Assembly: GCA_002343445.1 (NCBI GenBank)
Contig: DDSP01000032.1
Span: 71,660 to 111,739 of the forward strand
Source: Chthonomonas sp. UBA2387
GTDB taxonomy: Bacteria; Armatimonadota; Fimbriimonadia; Fimbriimonadales; Fimbriimonadaceae
Length of the DNA stretch: 40,080 bases
Reading direction: 5' to 3'
The notes beneath the pieces were generated by a model. The model was not told where the DNA came from. It made no database searches and saw nothing but the letters and a program-made list of their open reading frames with translations. Position numbers and translations under genes: made by a program. Position 1 is the stretch's first letter, and every line of letters starts with the position of its first letter. Below, piece by piece: positions 31,352 to 38,615 of the stretch.

Positions 31352-33028
31352 ATGCGCTTCGACCGGTACTACAACCACGCCGAGATCACCGAGTTCCTCC
31401 ATGCTTGGCAGAGGGAACACCCGAACCTGATGGCCGTCGAGCCGGCGGGCAAATCGCACGAAGGTCGCGACATCTGGCTCGTCACGCTCACCAACGGAGC
31501 CACGGGAGCGCACGCGGACAAGCCCGCGTTCTACGCCGACGGCAACATCCACGCCAGCGAGGTCTCGGCCTCGACCGCCGTGTTGCACCTGATCCACAAG
31601 TGCCTGACACGCTACGGCACGGACCCCGACATCACGCGGCTGCTGGACACGCGCACCCTGTACCTGATCCCCCGGCTCAACCCGGACGGGGCGGAATGGG
31701 CACTCGAATCGCCGCCCCGTATCATCCGGTCGTCCACTCGGACCTACCCGTGGCCCGAGGAAGACGTTTACGGGTTGGAACGCAAGGACCTCGACGGCGA
31801 CGGGCGCATCCTTTCGATGCGTATCCCCGACCCTAACGGCCCGTGGAAGATCAGCGAAGCGGAGCCCCGGCTGATGGAGCGACGCAAGCCGACCGAAACC
31901 GGCGGCGTCTACTACAGGCTCTTGCCCGAGGGCATCGTCCACAACTACGACGGCATGACCCTTCGCGCCCGCCAGATTCCCCAGGGTCTGGACTTGAACC
32001 GCAACTACCCGAGCGCATGGCGCGTGGAGAGCGAGCAGCACGGCGCGGGCGACTTCCCCACCAGCGAGCCCGAGGTGCGTGCCGGCGTCGAGACCATCGT
32101 CCGGCGGCCCAACATCTGCGGGGCCGTGGTGTTCCACACGTTCAGCGGCGTGAACCTTCGGCTGCCCAGCCGCTACCCGGACGACGAAATGGCCCCCGAA
32201 GACCTGTGGGTCTACAAGGAGGTCGGCGACGTGGGCGAGAAGATGACCGGCTACCCCGCCATCAGCGTCTGGCACGACTTCAAGTACCACCCCAAGGAGA
32301 TCATGACGGGCGACTTCGACGACTGGGCGTACGAGCACCGGGGCATCTTCGCATGGACCACCGAGATTTGGTCGCCCCAGCGTCAGGCCGGGTTGAAGGA
32401 CTACAAGTACATCGACTGGTTCCGCGACCACCCGTTCGAGCACGACTTGGCGCTGCTCAAGTGGTCGGACGAGAAGCTCGGCGGCAGGGGCTACGCCGAT
32501 TGGGTTCCGTACGACCATCCGCAGCTTGGCCGGGTGGAGATCGGCGGCTGGGACCCTCACCATGCATTCCGCAACCCGCCGCCCGGTTTTCTCGAAGCCG
32601 AGGTCGGTCCGCTCGGGGATTGGGTGGTGTACCAGGCCCTTTCCACACCCAAGCTGGAGCACCGGGAGACTCGCGTCGAGCCTGTGGGCGACGGCTGGTG
32701 GCGGGTGCGGTTCGCCGTCCAGAACACGGGCTGGCTCCCCACCAACGTGACCAAACTGGCCGAGAAGAAGCGGCTCGTTCGGGGCGTGTTCGCCGAGATC
32801 GCCGGAGACGGGCCCGCCCAGGGCTGGCTGAAGAGCGGCCTGATCCAGCAGCAAGGGCCCCAACTGCGCGGTTGGAGTTCGGTGCCCGTCAGCGGATTCG
32901 GCTGGCACACCGACGAAACCGACGACATGCACGTGTTCGAGTGGGTCGTGGCGGCAGGCGAATACCAGATCACCGCCAAGCACGACCGCGCCGGGACCGT
33001 GCGGCAGACGTTACGGGTGCCCTCGTGA
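31352..33028 (+). CDS. M14-family zinc carboxypeptidase
   Basis: A 558-aa metallocarboxypeptidase. The M14 zinc motif is NIHASEV, with His67 and Glu70 as ligands; YLIPRLNPDGAE and GLDLNRNYP follow, the second with the substrate-binding Asn-Arg; VVFHTFSG holds the third zinc ligand; and FAWTTEIWS carries the catalytic Glu. A C-terminal segment of about 150 residues (VGDGWWRVRFAVQNTGWLPTN) is a beta domain as in other large bacterial members. No signal peptide is seen at the assigned start. A TAACCT lies 8 nt before the ATG (31338-31343). It overlaps the YfhO-like gene (GTGA). Its natural substrate is unknown. Confidence 0.9.
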   Translation: MRFDRYYNHAEITEFLHAWQREHPNLMAVEPAGKSHEGRDIWLVTLTNGATGAHADKPAFYADGNIHASEVSASTAVLHLIHKCLTRYGTDPDITRLLDTRTLYLIPRLNPDGAEWALESPPRIIRSSTRTYPWPEEDVYGLERKDLDGDGRILSMRIPDPNGPWKISEAEPRLMERRKPTETGGVYYRLLPEGIVHNYDGMTLRARQIPQGLDLNRNYPSAWRVESEQHGAGDFPTSEPEVRAGVETIVRRPNICGAVVFHTFSGVNLRLPSRYPDDEMAPEDLWVYKEVGDVGEKMTGYPAISVWHDFKYHPKEIMTGDFDDWAYEHRGIFAWTTEIWSPQRQAGLKDYKYIDWFRDHPFEHDLALLKWSDEKLGGRGYADWVPYDHPQLGRVEIGGWDPHHAFRNPPPGFLEAEVGPLGDWVVYQALSTPKLEHRETRVEPVGDGWWRVRFAVQNTGWLPTNVTKLAEKKRLVRGVFAEIAGDGPAQGWLKSGLIQQQGPQLRGWSSVPVSGFGWHTDETDDMHVFEWVVAAGEYQITAKHDRAGTVRQTLRVPS

Positions 33029-35268
33029 GACCCGAGCGCCTCCTTGCCCTCGCCGTGTTGGCGTTGCTGTGCTTGTTGCCGCTGGTCGAGTCTCTCGCGA
33101 CAGGCAAGGCGCTCGGTCCGTTCGACCACCTCGCGCCGATGGTCGGGGCAGCCCCGACGAAACCCGCCCAGAACTGGGACATCCTGCAAGCCGACGGCGC
33201 TCTGCAGTTCTATCCGTGGCGCGACCTGGTGTTCGAGAGTTGGAGGCAGGGCCGCGTGCCGTTTTGGAACCCGTACCAGCTTGGCGGGACGCCGTTGCTG
33301 GCCAACTCGCAAAGCGGAGCCCTGTACCCGCTGCACATCGTGGTTGGTGTCTTGGGCATCCCGACCGTGGCCGCCATGAAGCTGCTGGCCTGGCTGCATC
33401 TGCTGATCGCCGGTGTAGGCGTGTGGTTGCTGCTTCGGGAACTCGGCGCCACCCGCGAGGGTCGGCTGATCGGCGCAGGCTCGTTCGCCGCGAGCGCCTT
33501 CATGGTCGCTTGGATCGGCCTGCCCAGCGTGATCACGACGTGCGCTTGGATTCCGTGGGTGCTGCTCGGCGTCGAGAGACTGGCGACTGCGCCCGTGTTT
33601 CGGCGCATCGGCTGGTTGGCCTTGCCCGTTGCGCTGATGCTCCTCGCAGGTCACTTGCAGTTTGCCGCCTACGGCTTGATGGCAGGCGGCTTGCTCGCCA
33701 TCTGGCGGGTTGTCGCCGGGCGCCGAGTCCGTGCAGCGCTGCCCTTGGTCGGTGGCTTTGCTTTGGGAGCGATGTTGGCCGCGCCGCAGGTCATGGCTGT
33801 CCTGGACTACTCGACCTTCTCCCATCGGGCCAACAAGCCCAGCGCCGAAGGGTATGCAGCCTACGTTGATGCTTCGGTCAAACCTTTCGAACTGCCCGCG
33901 CTCGTCTCGCTTGGGTTCCTGGGCCATCCCGGTCCGTTGCACGCCGAGCCTCAGTTGCCCAACTACTGGCCCTCGTTGGCCAAGACGGGCGCCAACCCGG
34001 CGGAGTCGGCGATCACGCTCGGCCCGTTCGTGTTGGCTCTCCTGGTCTACGGTTTTGCAGCGAGGCGCTTCGGCGGGCGAGCGTGGGCGTACGTGGCCAT
34101 CGCCGTGTTCTCGGCGCTGCTGTGGAGCGGCTCGCCCCTGAACGCCGCGCTTTACCACGGGGTGCCGGGCTGGTCGTCCACGGGTTCCCCGGCACGCTCG
34201 GCGGTCCTGTTCGTGCTGGCGTGCGGGTTGCTTGCGGGCTTGGCGTGGCCCCGGGAGACCAGTGCGCCGCGCTCGTTGGCGATCGGGGGAGGCACCGCCC
34301 TCGGACTGACGGTGATCGCGTTCGCCTTGGCCATGTCGGGGATGGGCGCGACCGTCCGGCCCTTCCTCGCCGAGCGTGGGGTTGTGTTGGACACCAGCAC
34401 CGGCCAGGCTGCCCTGATCCCGGTCCTCGCGTTTGCTTTGGCGGGTGTGGGCGTTTTGTGGGCGAGCCAGACGGGCCGACTCAAGGGCAAAGACCACTGG
34501 GCCATCGCGGGTGTCTTGGTGCTCGGTGGCTTGGGTTCGATGTCGGGCTGGGTTCCCACGGGCCACGTGCCCACAAAGCCCGATTGGCTGAATGCGGTTC
34601 AGCCAGGCGAGAGGGCCGCGTTCGTCAACGAGGCCTGGGAACTGGTGGTCGCCGCGCCTGCGACAATGCCGCCCAACACCGCCAGTTGGTATCGGGTGCG
34701 CGACATCGCGGGCTACGACTCCCTGCTCCACCGCGACACGGTGGAGATGCTGCGAGAGATCAACGGCCAAGACCCCGCTCCGCCCGCCAACGGCAACATC
34801 ATGTTCGTCAAGCCGGGGCTGGACTTGGAGCGTCTCGCGGAAACCGGCGTCACCTGGATATTCTCACCTCAGCCGATCGAGGGGACGGTGGACGCGGTCC
34901 AGACCGAACTTGGGTGGCGGAGCCGCATTCCTGGGGGACGGATTACCGGTACCTGCGCATCGATGGAAGTTCTGACCGACGTTCCGGGCCATCTTGGCCT
35001 CAAGGTTGTCGGTCCGGGCGTCGTGACGTTTCGTGAACGGAACATTCGGGGGTGGCGCGCCATGTTGGACTCTGGCGAGGTCTCCACTGGCGAAGGACGC
35101 TGGATCGAGGTCAAGGTCCCGGAGGGTTCACACGAATTGACTCTCGACTACGTCGCTCGGGGCTACGAACGTGGGGTGTGGCTGGCTTGCATCGCGGGCC
35201 TGGTCCTGGTCGCTTCTGGCTTCCGACGCCAGAAGGCTAGCGATCCTCGCCCGGCGGACGCACCGTGA
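33025..35268 (+). CDS. YfhO-like multi-pass membrane glycosyltransferase-type protein
   Basis: A 747-aa integral membrane protein of the YfhO family (GT-C-type fold). It starts with a TM helix (LLALAVLALLCLLPLVESL), then the motif DGALQFYPWRDLVFES and PFWNPYQLGGTPLLANSQSGALYP, which is characteristic of the family, followed by about ten further helices to residue 500. A large extracytoplasmic domain (about 530-715) ends in a last helix (GVWLACIAGLVLVASGF). In Gram-positives YfhO glycosylates teichoic acids; here the substrate is unknown. GTG at 33025 overlaps the M14 stop, so the two are coupled. The 3' end overlaps the convergent small membrane gene by 32 bp. Confidence 0.85.
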   Translation: MRPERLLALAVLALLCLLPLVESLATGKALGPFDHLAPMVGAAPTKPAQNWDILQADGALQFYPWRDLVFESWRQGRVPFWNPYQLGGTPLLANSQSGALYPLHIVVGVLGIPTVAAMKLLAWLHLLIAGVGVWLLLRELGATREGRLIGAGSFAASAFMVAWIGLPSVITTCAWIPWVLLGVERLATAPVFRRIGWLALPVALMLLAGHLQFAAYGLMAGGLLAIWRVVAGRRVRAALPLVGGFALGAMLAAPQVMAVLDYSTFSHRANKPSAEGYAAYVDASVKPFELPALVSLGFLGHPGPLHAEPQLPNYWPSLAKTGANPAESAITLGPFVLALLVYGFAARRFGGRAWAYVAIAVFSALLWSGSPLNAALYHGVPGWSSTGSPARSAVLFVLACGLLAGLAWPRETSAPRSLAIGGGTALGLTVIAFALAMSGMGATVRPFLAERGVVLDTSTGQAALIPVLAFALAGVGVLWASQTGRLKGKDHWAIAGVLVLGGLGSMSGWVPTGHVPTKPDWLNAVQPGERAAFVNEAWELVVAAPATMPPNTASWYRVRDIAGYDSLLHRDTVEMLREINGQDPAPPANGNIMFVKPGLDLERLAETGVTWIFSPQPIEGTVDAVQTELGWRSRIPGGRITGTCASMEVLTDVPGHLGLKVVGPGVVTFRERNIRGWRAMLDSGEVSTGEGRWIEVKVPEGSHELTLDYVARGYERGVWLACIAGLVLVASGFRRQKASDPRPADAP

Positions 35269-35626
35269 TGCGCTCGACGGTCGTGCCGATCACATAGCCA
35301 TCCGAGTTGAAGTCCACGTAGCCGTCCTCGAGCACCCAAGGCTCGGGCGTCGCCCCTTGGTATTGAAAGGCAAACCCACCGTCGGGCTTGTCTTCCCGCC
35401 CCTTGGGCGGGCCGAGGCGGCTCTCAACCTCCACAACCGACATGCCGTTGCGGATGACGCCCTGCTTGATCAAACCCACCGGCGTGGGGCTGGGCGCCGG
35501 GCCGACGATCGTCGCGACGCCGACCACCAGCACGACCACGAAGGCGATGGGCGCCCCGAACATGAGCAGGTAGTCCAACCAGGTCGGTTTGTCGGCCGTC
35601 GTGCGTGGTTCCACACCGAACATCAT
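35237..35626 (-). CDS. small membrane protein with SmpA/OmlA-like domain
   Basis: A 129-aa protein with a TM helix (MFGAPIAFVVVLVVGVATIV) followed by LIKQGVIRNGMSVVEVESRLGPP and FNSDGYVIGTTVERITV, a helix-plus-strand pattern like the SmpA/OmlA (BamE-type) domains. GAGG lies 9 nt before the ATG. Convergent and overlapping with the YfhO gene, divergent from the Wzz gene. Outer-membrane assembly is only a distant possibility; the sequence shows a membrane-anchored periplasmic or external domain. Confidence 0.6.
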   Translation of the reverse strand: MMFGVEPRTTADKPTWLDYLLMFGAPIAFVVVLVVGVATIVGPAPSPTPVGLIKQGVIRNGMSVVEVESRLGPPKGREDKPDGGFAFQYQGATPEPWVLEDGYVDFNSDGYVIGTTVERITVRPPGEDR

Positions 35627-35648
35627 ACGCGTCCTCTTCTCAAGACTG

Positions 35649-35654
35649 TATACT
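35649..35654 (+). promoter_or_regulatory. -10 box for the Wzz-like gene
   Basis: TATACT, then 8 nt, then GTG at 35663. Transcription would start at or next to the first codon. No clear -35. Confidence 0.5.
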
Positions 35655-35662
35655 GCCGAACC

Positions 35663-36922
35663 GTGGCGAACTCTGGGCCCAACGACAGGCTTGATCTGCA
35701 GGCTTGGTTCGGCGATGTGCGCCGGTATGGCAAGCTGGTGATCGGGTTGACCGTTCTGGCCGGGCTCTTCCAGCTTGTGATGACGTTCGTGTCCAAGCCC
35801 ATCTACCGGGCCAGCGCGACCATCTTCATCCCGCTCGACAAGCAGGGCGAAGGGATGATGGGCCTCTCGCTCGGTCTGACGGCGATCACGCCTGTGGACA
35901 TCTTGATGGGCATCCTGCGAAGCGAGCGTGTGCAGGCGCCGGTTCGCGAGGCGACGAAGCTTCGGCAGAAGGACCTTGACGAACTGCTGATCATCAGCCC
36001 GGAACTGCCGCGCAGTCAGGTTCGGCTCGCCGTAACGGACCCGAACGAGAAACTCTCGATGCAGATCCTGAACGAGACGCTCAACGCGTTCAAGGCTGCG
36101 AACCGAGAAGTGGGCTTCTCGACCGCCGAGATTCAGGCGAAGTACCTCAAGGAGTCCATCGACAAGCGCAAGAGCGAACTGGAAGCCGCGCAAGACGCTC
36201 TGCTCAACTACGTCAAGCAGATGAAGGCCCCCGGCGACCCAACGTCGCCCGACGCCGCCGGACTCCAGTTCCGCAAGCTGCAGGACCTTCAGTTCCAGTT
36301 GGGCACGGTGGAAAACCAGCTTAGCGAGGCCAAGCAAAAGGCCGAGGCTCAGGCCCGGGCATCCATCGACCTGCCGACCGGCTCGGCCACGTCGCTGTTC
36401 TGGCGCAACAAGGTCAAGGAGATCGAGCTTGAGAAACGCGTGGCGGAGCAGACCTACGGCCCCGAAGCGCCCGCTATGAAGCAGATTGAATCGCGTTTGC
36501 GCGAGGCTCGTGCACTGGCGCGCGAGGAAGCCTCCAAGGAGGCCACAGCCATCAGCGAGAACCTGACGACTCAAATCGCCGAGCTCGAGTCGCGTCGCAA
36601 GGTCCTCGTTTGGCAGGTGGCCGAGGCCCGACTCGTCGCCGAATCAGTGCCCGCCGAGACTGCCGAACTACAGCGGCTCTACCGAGACCTGCGGGTTCGG
36701 GAAGAGACGTATTTGGAGCTGATGAAGCGGTTCGAAACATCCAACGTCGAAGCCGAAGTCGAACGGGTGAGGTGGACGATTCTCGACGAACCCTACCTGA
36801 GCGACGAACCCGTAAACAAGCGACCTGTTCGCAACACGGGCATCGGGATGGCGACTGGCTTGGTGGTCAGCCTGTTTTTGGCCACGCTTCTCGGGATGCG
36901 AGATCGGCGACGCGGCGTTTAA
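35663..36922 (+). CDS. Wzz-like polysaccharide chain-length determinant
   Basis: A 419-aa inner-membrane protein. TM1 (LVIGLTVLAGLFQLVMTFV) is followed by KPIYRASATIFIPL, the typical start of the Wzz periplasmic domain. A long coiled-coil region (about 160-360, rich in Glu, Lys, Ala and Gln) is followed by PVNKRPVRNTGIGMATGLVV, the conserved Pro-rich entry into TM2. There is no C-terminal kinase domain. It controls polymer length of a surface polysaccharide together with a Wzy/Wzx-type system that is not visible here. The start GTG 35663 follows the TATACT box at 35649; the longer frame upstream is not protein-like. Confidence 0.85.
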   Translation: MANSGPNDRLDLQAWFGDVRRYGKLVIGLTVLAGLFQLVMTFVSKPIYRASATIFIPLDKQGEGMMGLSLGLTAITPVDILMGILRSERVQAPVREATKLRQKDLDELLIISPELPRSQVRLAVTDPNEKLSMQILNETLNAFKAANREVGFSTAEIQAKYLKESIDKRKSELEAAQDALLNYVKQMKAPGDPTSPDAAGLQFRKLQDLQFQLGTVENQLSEAKQKAEAQARASIDLPTGSATSLFWRNKVKEIELEKRVAEQTYGPEAPAMKQIESRLREARALAREEASKEATAISENLTTQIAELESRRKVLVWQVAEARLVAESVPAETAELQRLYRDLRVREETYLELMKRFETSNVEAEVERVRWTILDEPYLSDEPVNKRPVRNTGIGMATGLVVSLFLATLLGMRDRRRGV

Positions 36923-37115
36923 AGATCGCTCTCTGGATGGACCCGTTTCCCTTGGGGTCCTCGCACTGCCTACGGCCCAGTCGCAGTGTGGTCTGGAAGG
37001 CGCAATGGACACGGTCCGACTGGCTGAACCACACGATTCGGTTATCAACCAGTCGGGCCGTGGCACACGCCCCGTGGGGAGGGACAAGGCGGACAACCCC
37101 GCCCCTCTGGCGGCT

Positions 37116-37547
37116 CTAGTGGGTCACAAACGACAGGTTCACGGTCTCGCCGTTCCACACCGCACGGATCTTTTTGGAGCTGTTCTCTCCAGAGACGGTG
37201 ATGCTGTTCGAACCGATCGGGTAGTCCAGATAGGTGCTGCTGTAGACGAAGACCGTGATCTCTTGCGTCGAAGACCCGGAAGTCCATTGATAACTGTCTG
37301 TGCTCATGACCTCGCGCGTCGCGCCACCAGACACCAAGTTTGCGGCCACGGGAGCGCCGGGATCGGCGACGAAGTGAGCCGCGCTATCGGTCGAGTTGAC
37401 TGCGACCAGCGTGACGTGCGCCGTCTTCGGGAAGGAAGAGTTGGTGCCACCACCACCCGATCCACCGAAGATGTTCGTGCAAGCGAGGATAGTCGTGAGA
37501 CCGACGATCGCCGCCAAGAAGCGGATGGGAGACTTGAGAAGCTTCAT
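37116..37547 (-). CDS. small lipoprotein, first (distal) of three tandem paralogues
   Basis: A 143-aa lipoprotein: MKLLKSPIRFLAAIVGLTTI, lipobox ILAC, a Gly/Ser linker, then a beta-rich domain (KTAHVTLVAVNSTDSAAHFV, QEITVFVYSSTYLDYPIG, NSITVSGENSSKKIRAVWNG). It is related to the two proteins encoded upstream at 37613 and 38123. There is no consensus promoter directly ahead; it may be read from the neighbouring 38058 promoter, since only 65 nt separate it from the upstream gene. Function unknown; the shared pattern Y-W ... V-SG...KKI-A-W suggests an Ig-like or binding fold. Confidence 0.7.
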   Translation of the reverse strand: MKLLKSPIRFLAAIVGLTTILACTNIFGGSGGGGTNSSFPKTAHVTLVAVNSTDSAAHFVADPGAPVAANLVSGGATREVMSTDSYQWTSGSSTQEITVFVYSSTYLDYPIGSNSITVSGENSSKKIRAVWNGETVNLSFVTH

Positions 37548-37612
37548 CGGAGACAGTCTGAGCCTCCACCGTCTCAAAATCGTCTCAAGCCCACCCACCC
37601 GGTCTCGAGTGT

Positions 37613-38023
37613 CTACGGATCGACAAGGTTGACGATCACGTCCGTGCCGTCCCAGGTTGCCGCAATCTTCTTGCCTTGCATCCTTTGGTCGCCCGACATG
37701 GTGATCATTTCGGAGTCCAGCACGACACCTCCACGCCCGCAGTACACGCGGAACTCGTTGACCTGCGTCGCGCTGTCCCAGGTGTAGGAGAAGTCGCTCG
37801 TCCGCTCCATCGTGGTCGAAGGCGCGACCCGATTGCTGGCCGAGAAGGTCTCGGTGTTGATCAGGAAGTGAATGTTGTCCACATCCAAGTTGGAGGCGCG
37901 CAGGCGAACAGAAGTGACCAGCGGGTAGTTGTTCCCAGTGGTTCCGGAGCCTCCGCAAGCAAGAATGACGGTCGCCGCGACAAGTCCCGTGGCGATGCGA
38001 ACAGGAGACAGCTTTGTCTTCAC
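37613..38023 (-). CDS. small lipoprotein, second of three tandem paralogues
   Basis: A 136-aa lipoprotein with start GTG 38023: MKTKLSPVRIATGLVAATV, lipobox ILAC, then GGSGTTG and a beta domain (SVRLRASNLDVDNIHFLI, FSYTWDSATQVNEFRVYC, ITMSGDQRMQGKKIAATWDG). The GTG is chosen over an ATG six codons earlier because it begins the signal peptide and stands 6 nt after the TATGAT of a consensus promoter (TTGACA, 17 nt, TATGAT). The transcript would therefore be leaderless or have only a few nt of leader. It resembles its neighbours on both sides. Function unknown. Confidence 0.75.
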   Translation of the reverse strand: MKTKLSPVRIATGLVAATVILACGGSGTTGNNYPLVTSVRLRASNLDVDNIHFLINTETFSASNRVAPSTTMERTSDFSYTWDSATQVNEFRVYCGRGGVVLDSEMITMSGDQRMQGKKIAATWDGTDVIVNLVDP

Positions 38024-38029
38024 TCCGCC

Positions 38030-38058
38030 ATCATAGAGCATCTGGACGGTTTTGTCAA
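38030..38058 (-). promoter_or_regulatory. consensus promoter of the second lipoprotein gene
   Basis: Minus strand: TTGACA (38058-38053), 17-nt spacer, TATGAT (38035-38030), then 6 nt and GTG 38023. The -35 is the right arm of an inverted repeat TGTCAA-AACC-TTGACA (38068-38053). Confidence 0.85.
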
Positions 38059-38122
38059 GGTTTTGACAGCCACACGGGGGCGAGGGTCGCCGAGCCTCGC
38101 CCGCCGCAAACTCATTTCAGCC

Positions 38123-38534
38123 TCAATGGGCCAGACCAACGGTCAGGTTCGTTCCGTCCCAGTTGGCCGTGATGTGGTAGCCCTGCATTCGCTGGTCGCC
38201 CGAGATGGTCACCACGGCTGTGTCGAGCACGACGCTGTTTCGACCCACGAAGACACTGAAGGAACGCGTGTGGCCAGCATTGTCCCAGGTCCACGTGTCC
38301 TCCGAGTTCCTCGTACGGGTCGTCCCCGGCGACACTCGGTTCGACGGGCCAAAGGTTCGGCGTTGATTAGGAAGTGGGCGCTGTCCACATCGTTGTTGGT
38401 GGCCACGATCACCACCGATGCTGTGTGCGGGTAGTGATTGCGCACGATATCGCTGCCGGAGCCCCGCAGGCGAGAATGGTTCCTAGAGCCATAGCATATC
38501 CCAGGAGCCGAATCGGAGAGCGATGGTGCTTCAC
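38123..38534 (-). pseudogene. small lipoprotein, third tandem paralogue, broken by two one-base deletions
   Basis: From GTG 38534 the frame gives MKHHRSPIRLLGYAMALGTI and lipobox ILAC, then loses frame at GGGGCTCC, where restoring one G recovers the continuation GGSGSD...RNHYPHTASVVIVATNNDVD and SAHFLINAE. A second lost base near GAACCTTTGGCC shifts it again, after which PSNRVSPGTTRTRNSED, TWTWDNAGHTRSFSVFVG, ITISGDQRMQGYHITANWDG and LAH complete the domain, matching paralogue two closely. Both gaps may be sequencing errors, since the remaining sequence and promoter look well kept. Otherwise it is a recent pseudogene. Confidence 0.7.
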
Positions 38535-38540
38535 GCGACC

Positions 38541-38569
38541 ATCATATGCCTGAAAAGCAAAACTGTCAA
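38541..38569 (-). promoter_or_regulatory. consensus promoter of the third lipoprotein copy
   Basis: TTGACA (38569-38564), 17-nt spacer, TATGAT (38546-38541), 6 nt, GTG 38534. Geometry is identical to that of the second copy, and the -35 falls within the rpsA terminator stem. Confidence 0.85.
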
Positions 38570-38597
38570 GGGTTTTCATGCAAACCCTCGACAGTTT
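38560..38597 (-). terminator. rho-independent terminator of rpsA
   Basis: AAACTGTC-A-AGGGTTT (38560-38575) pairs with AAACCCT-C-GACAGTTT (38582-38597) with one mismatch and a 6-nt loop. On the minus strand it is followed by TTGCTTTTC. It lies 18 nt past the rpsA stop. Confidence 0.8.
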
Positions 38598-38615
38598 GAC
38601 CGAAACGGCACCGCC

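Noticed and set aside
37099..37113. Terminator between the Wzz gene and the first lipoprotein
   Set aside because: Only a 5-bp stem CCGCC/GGCGG, alternative pairings nearby and no T-run; the interval 36923-37115 otherwise holds just a 6-bp GGACCC/GGGTCC hairpin at 36939-36960.
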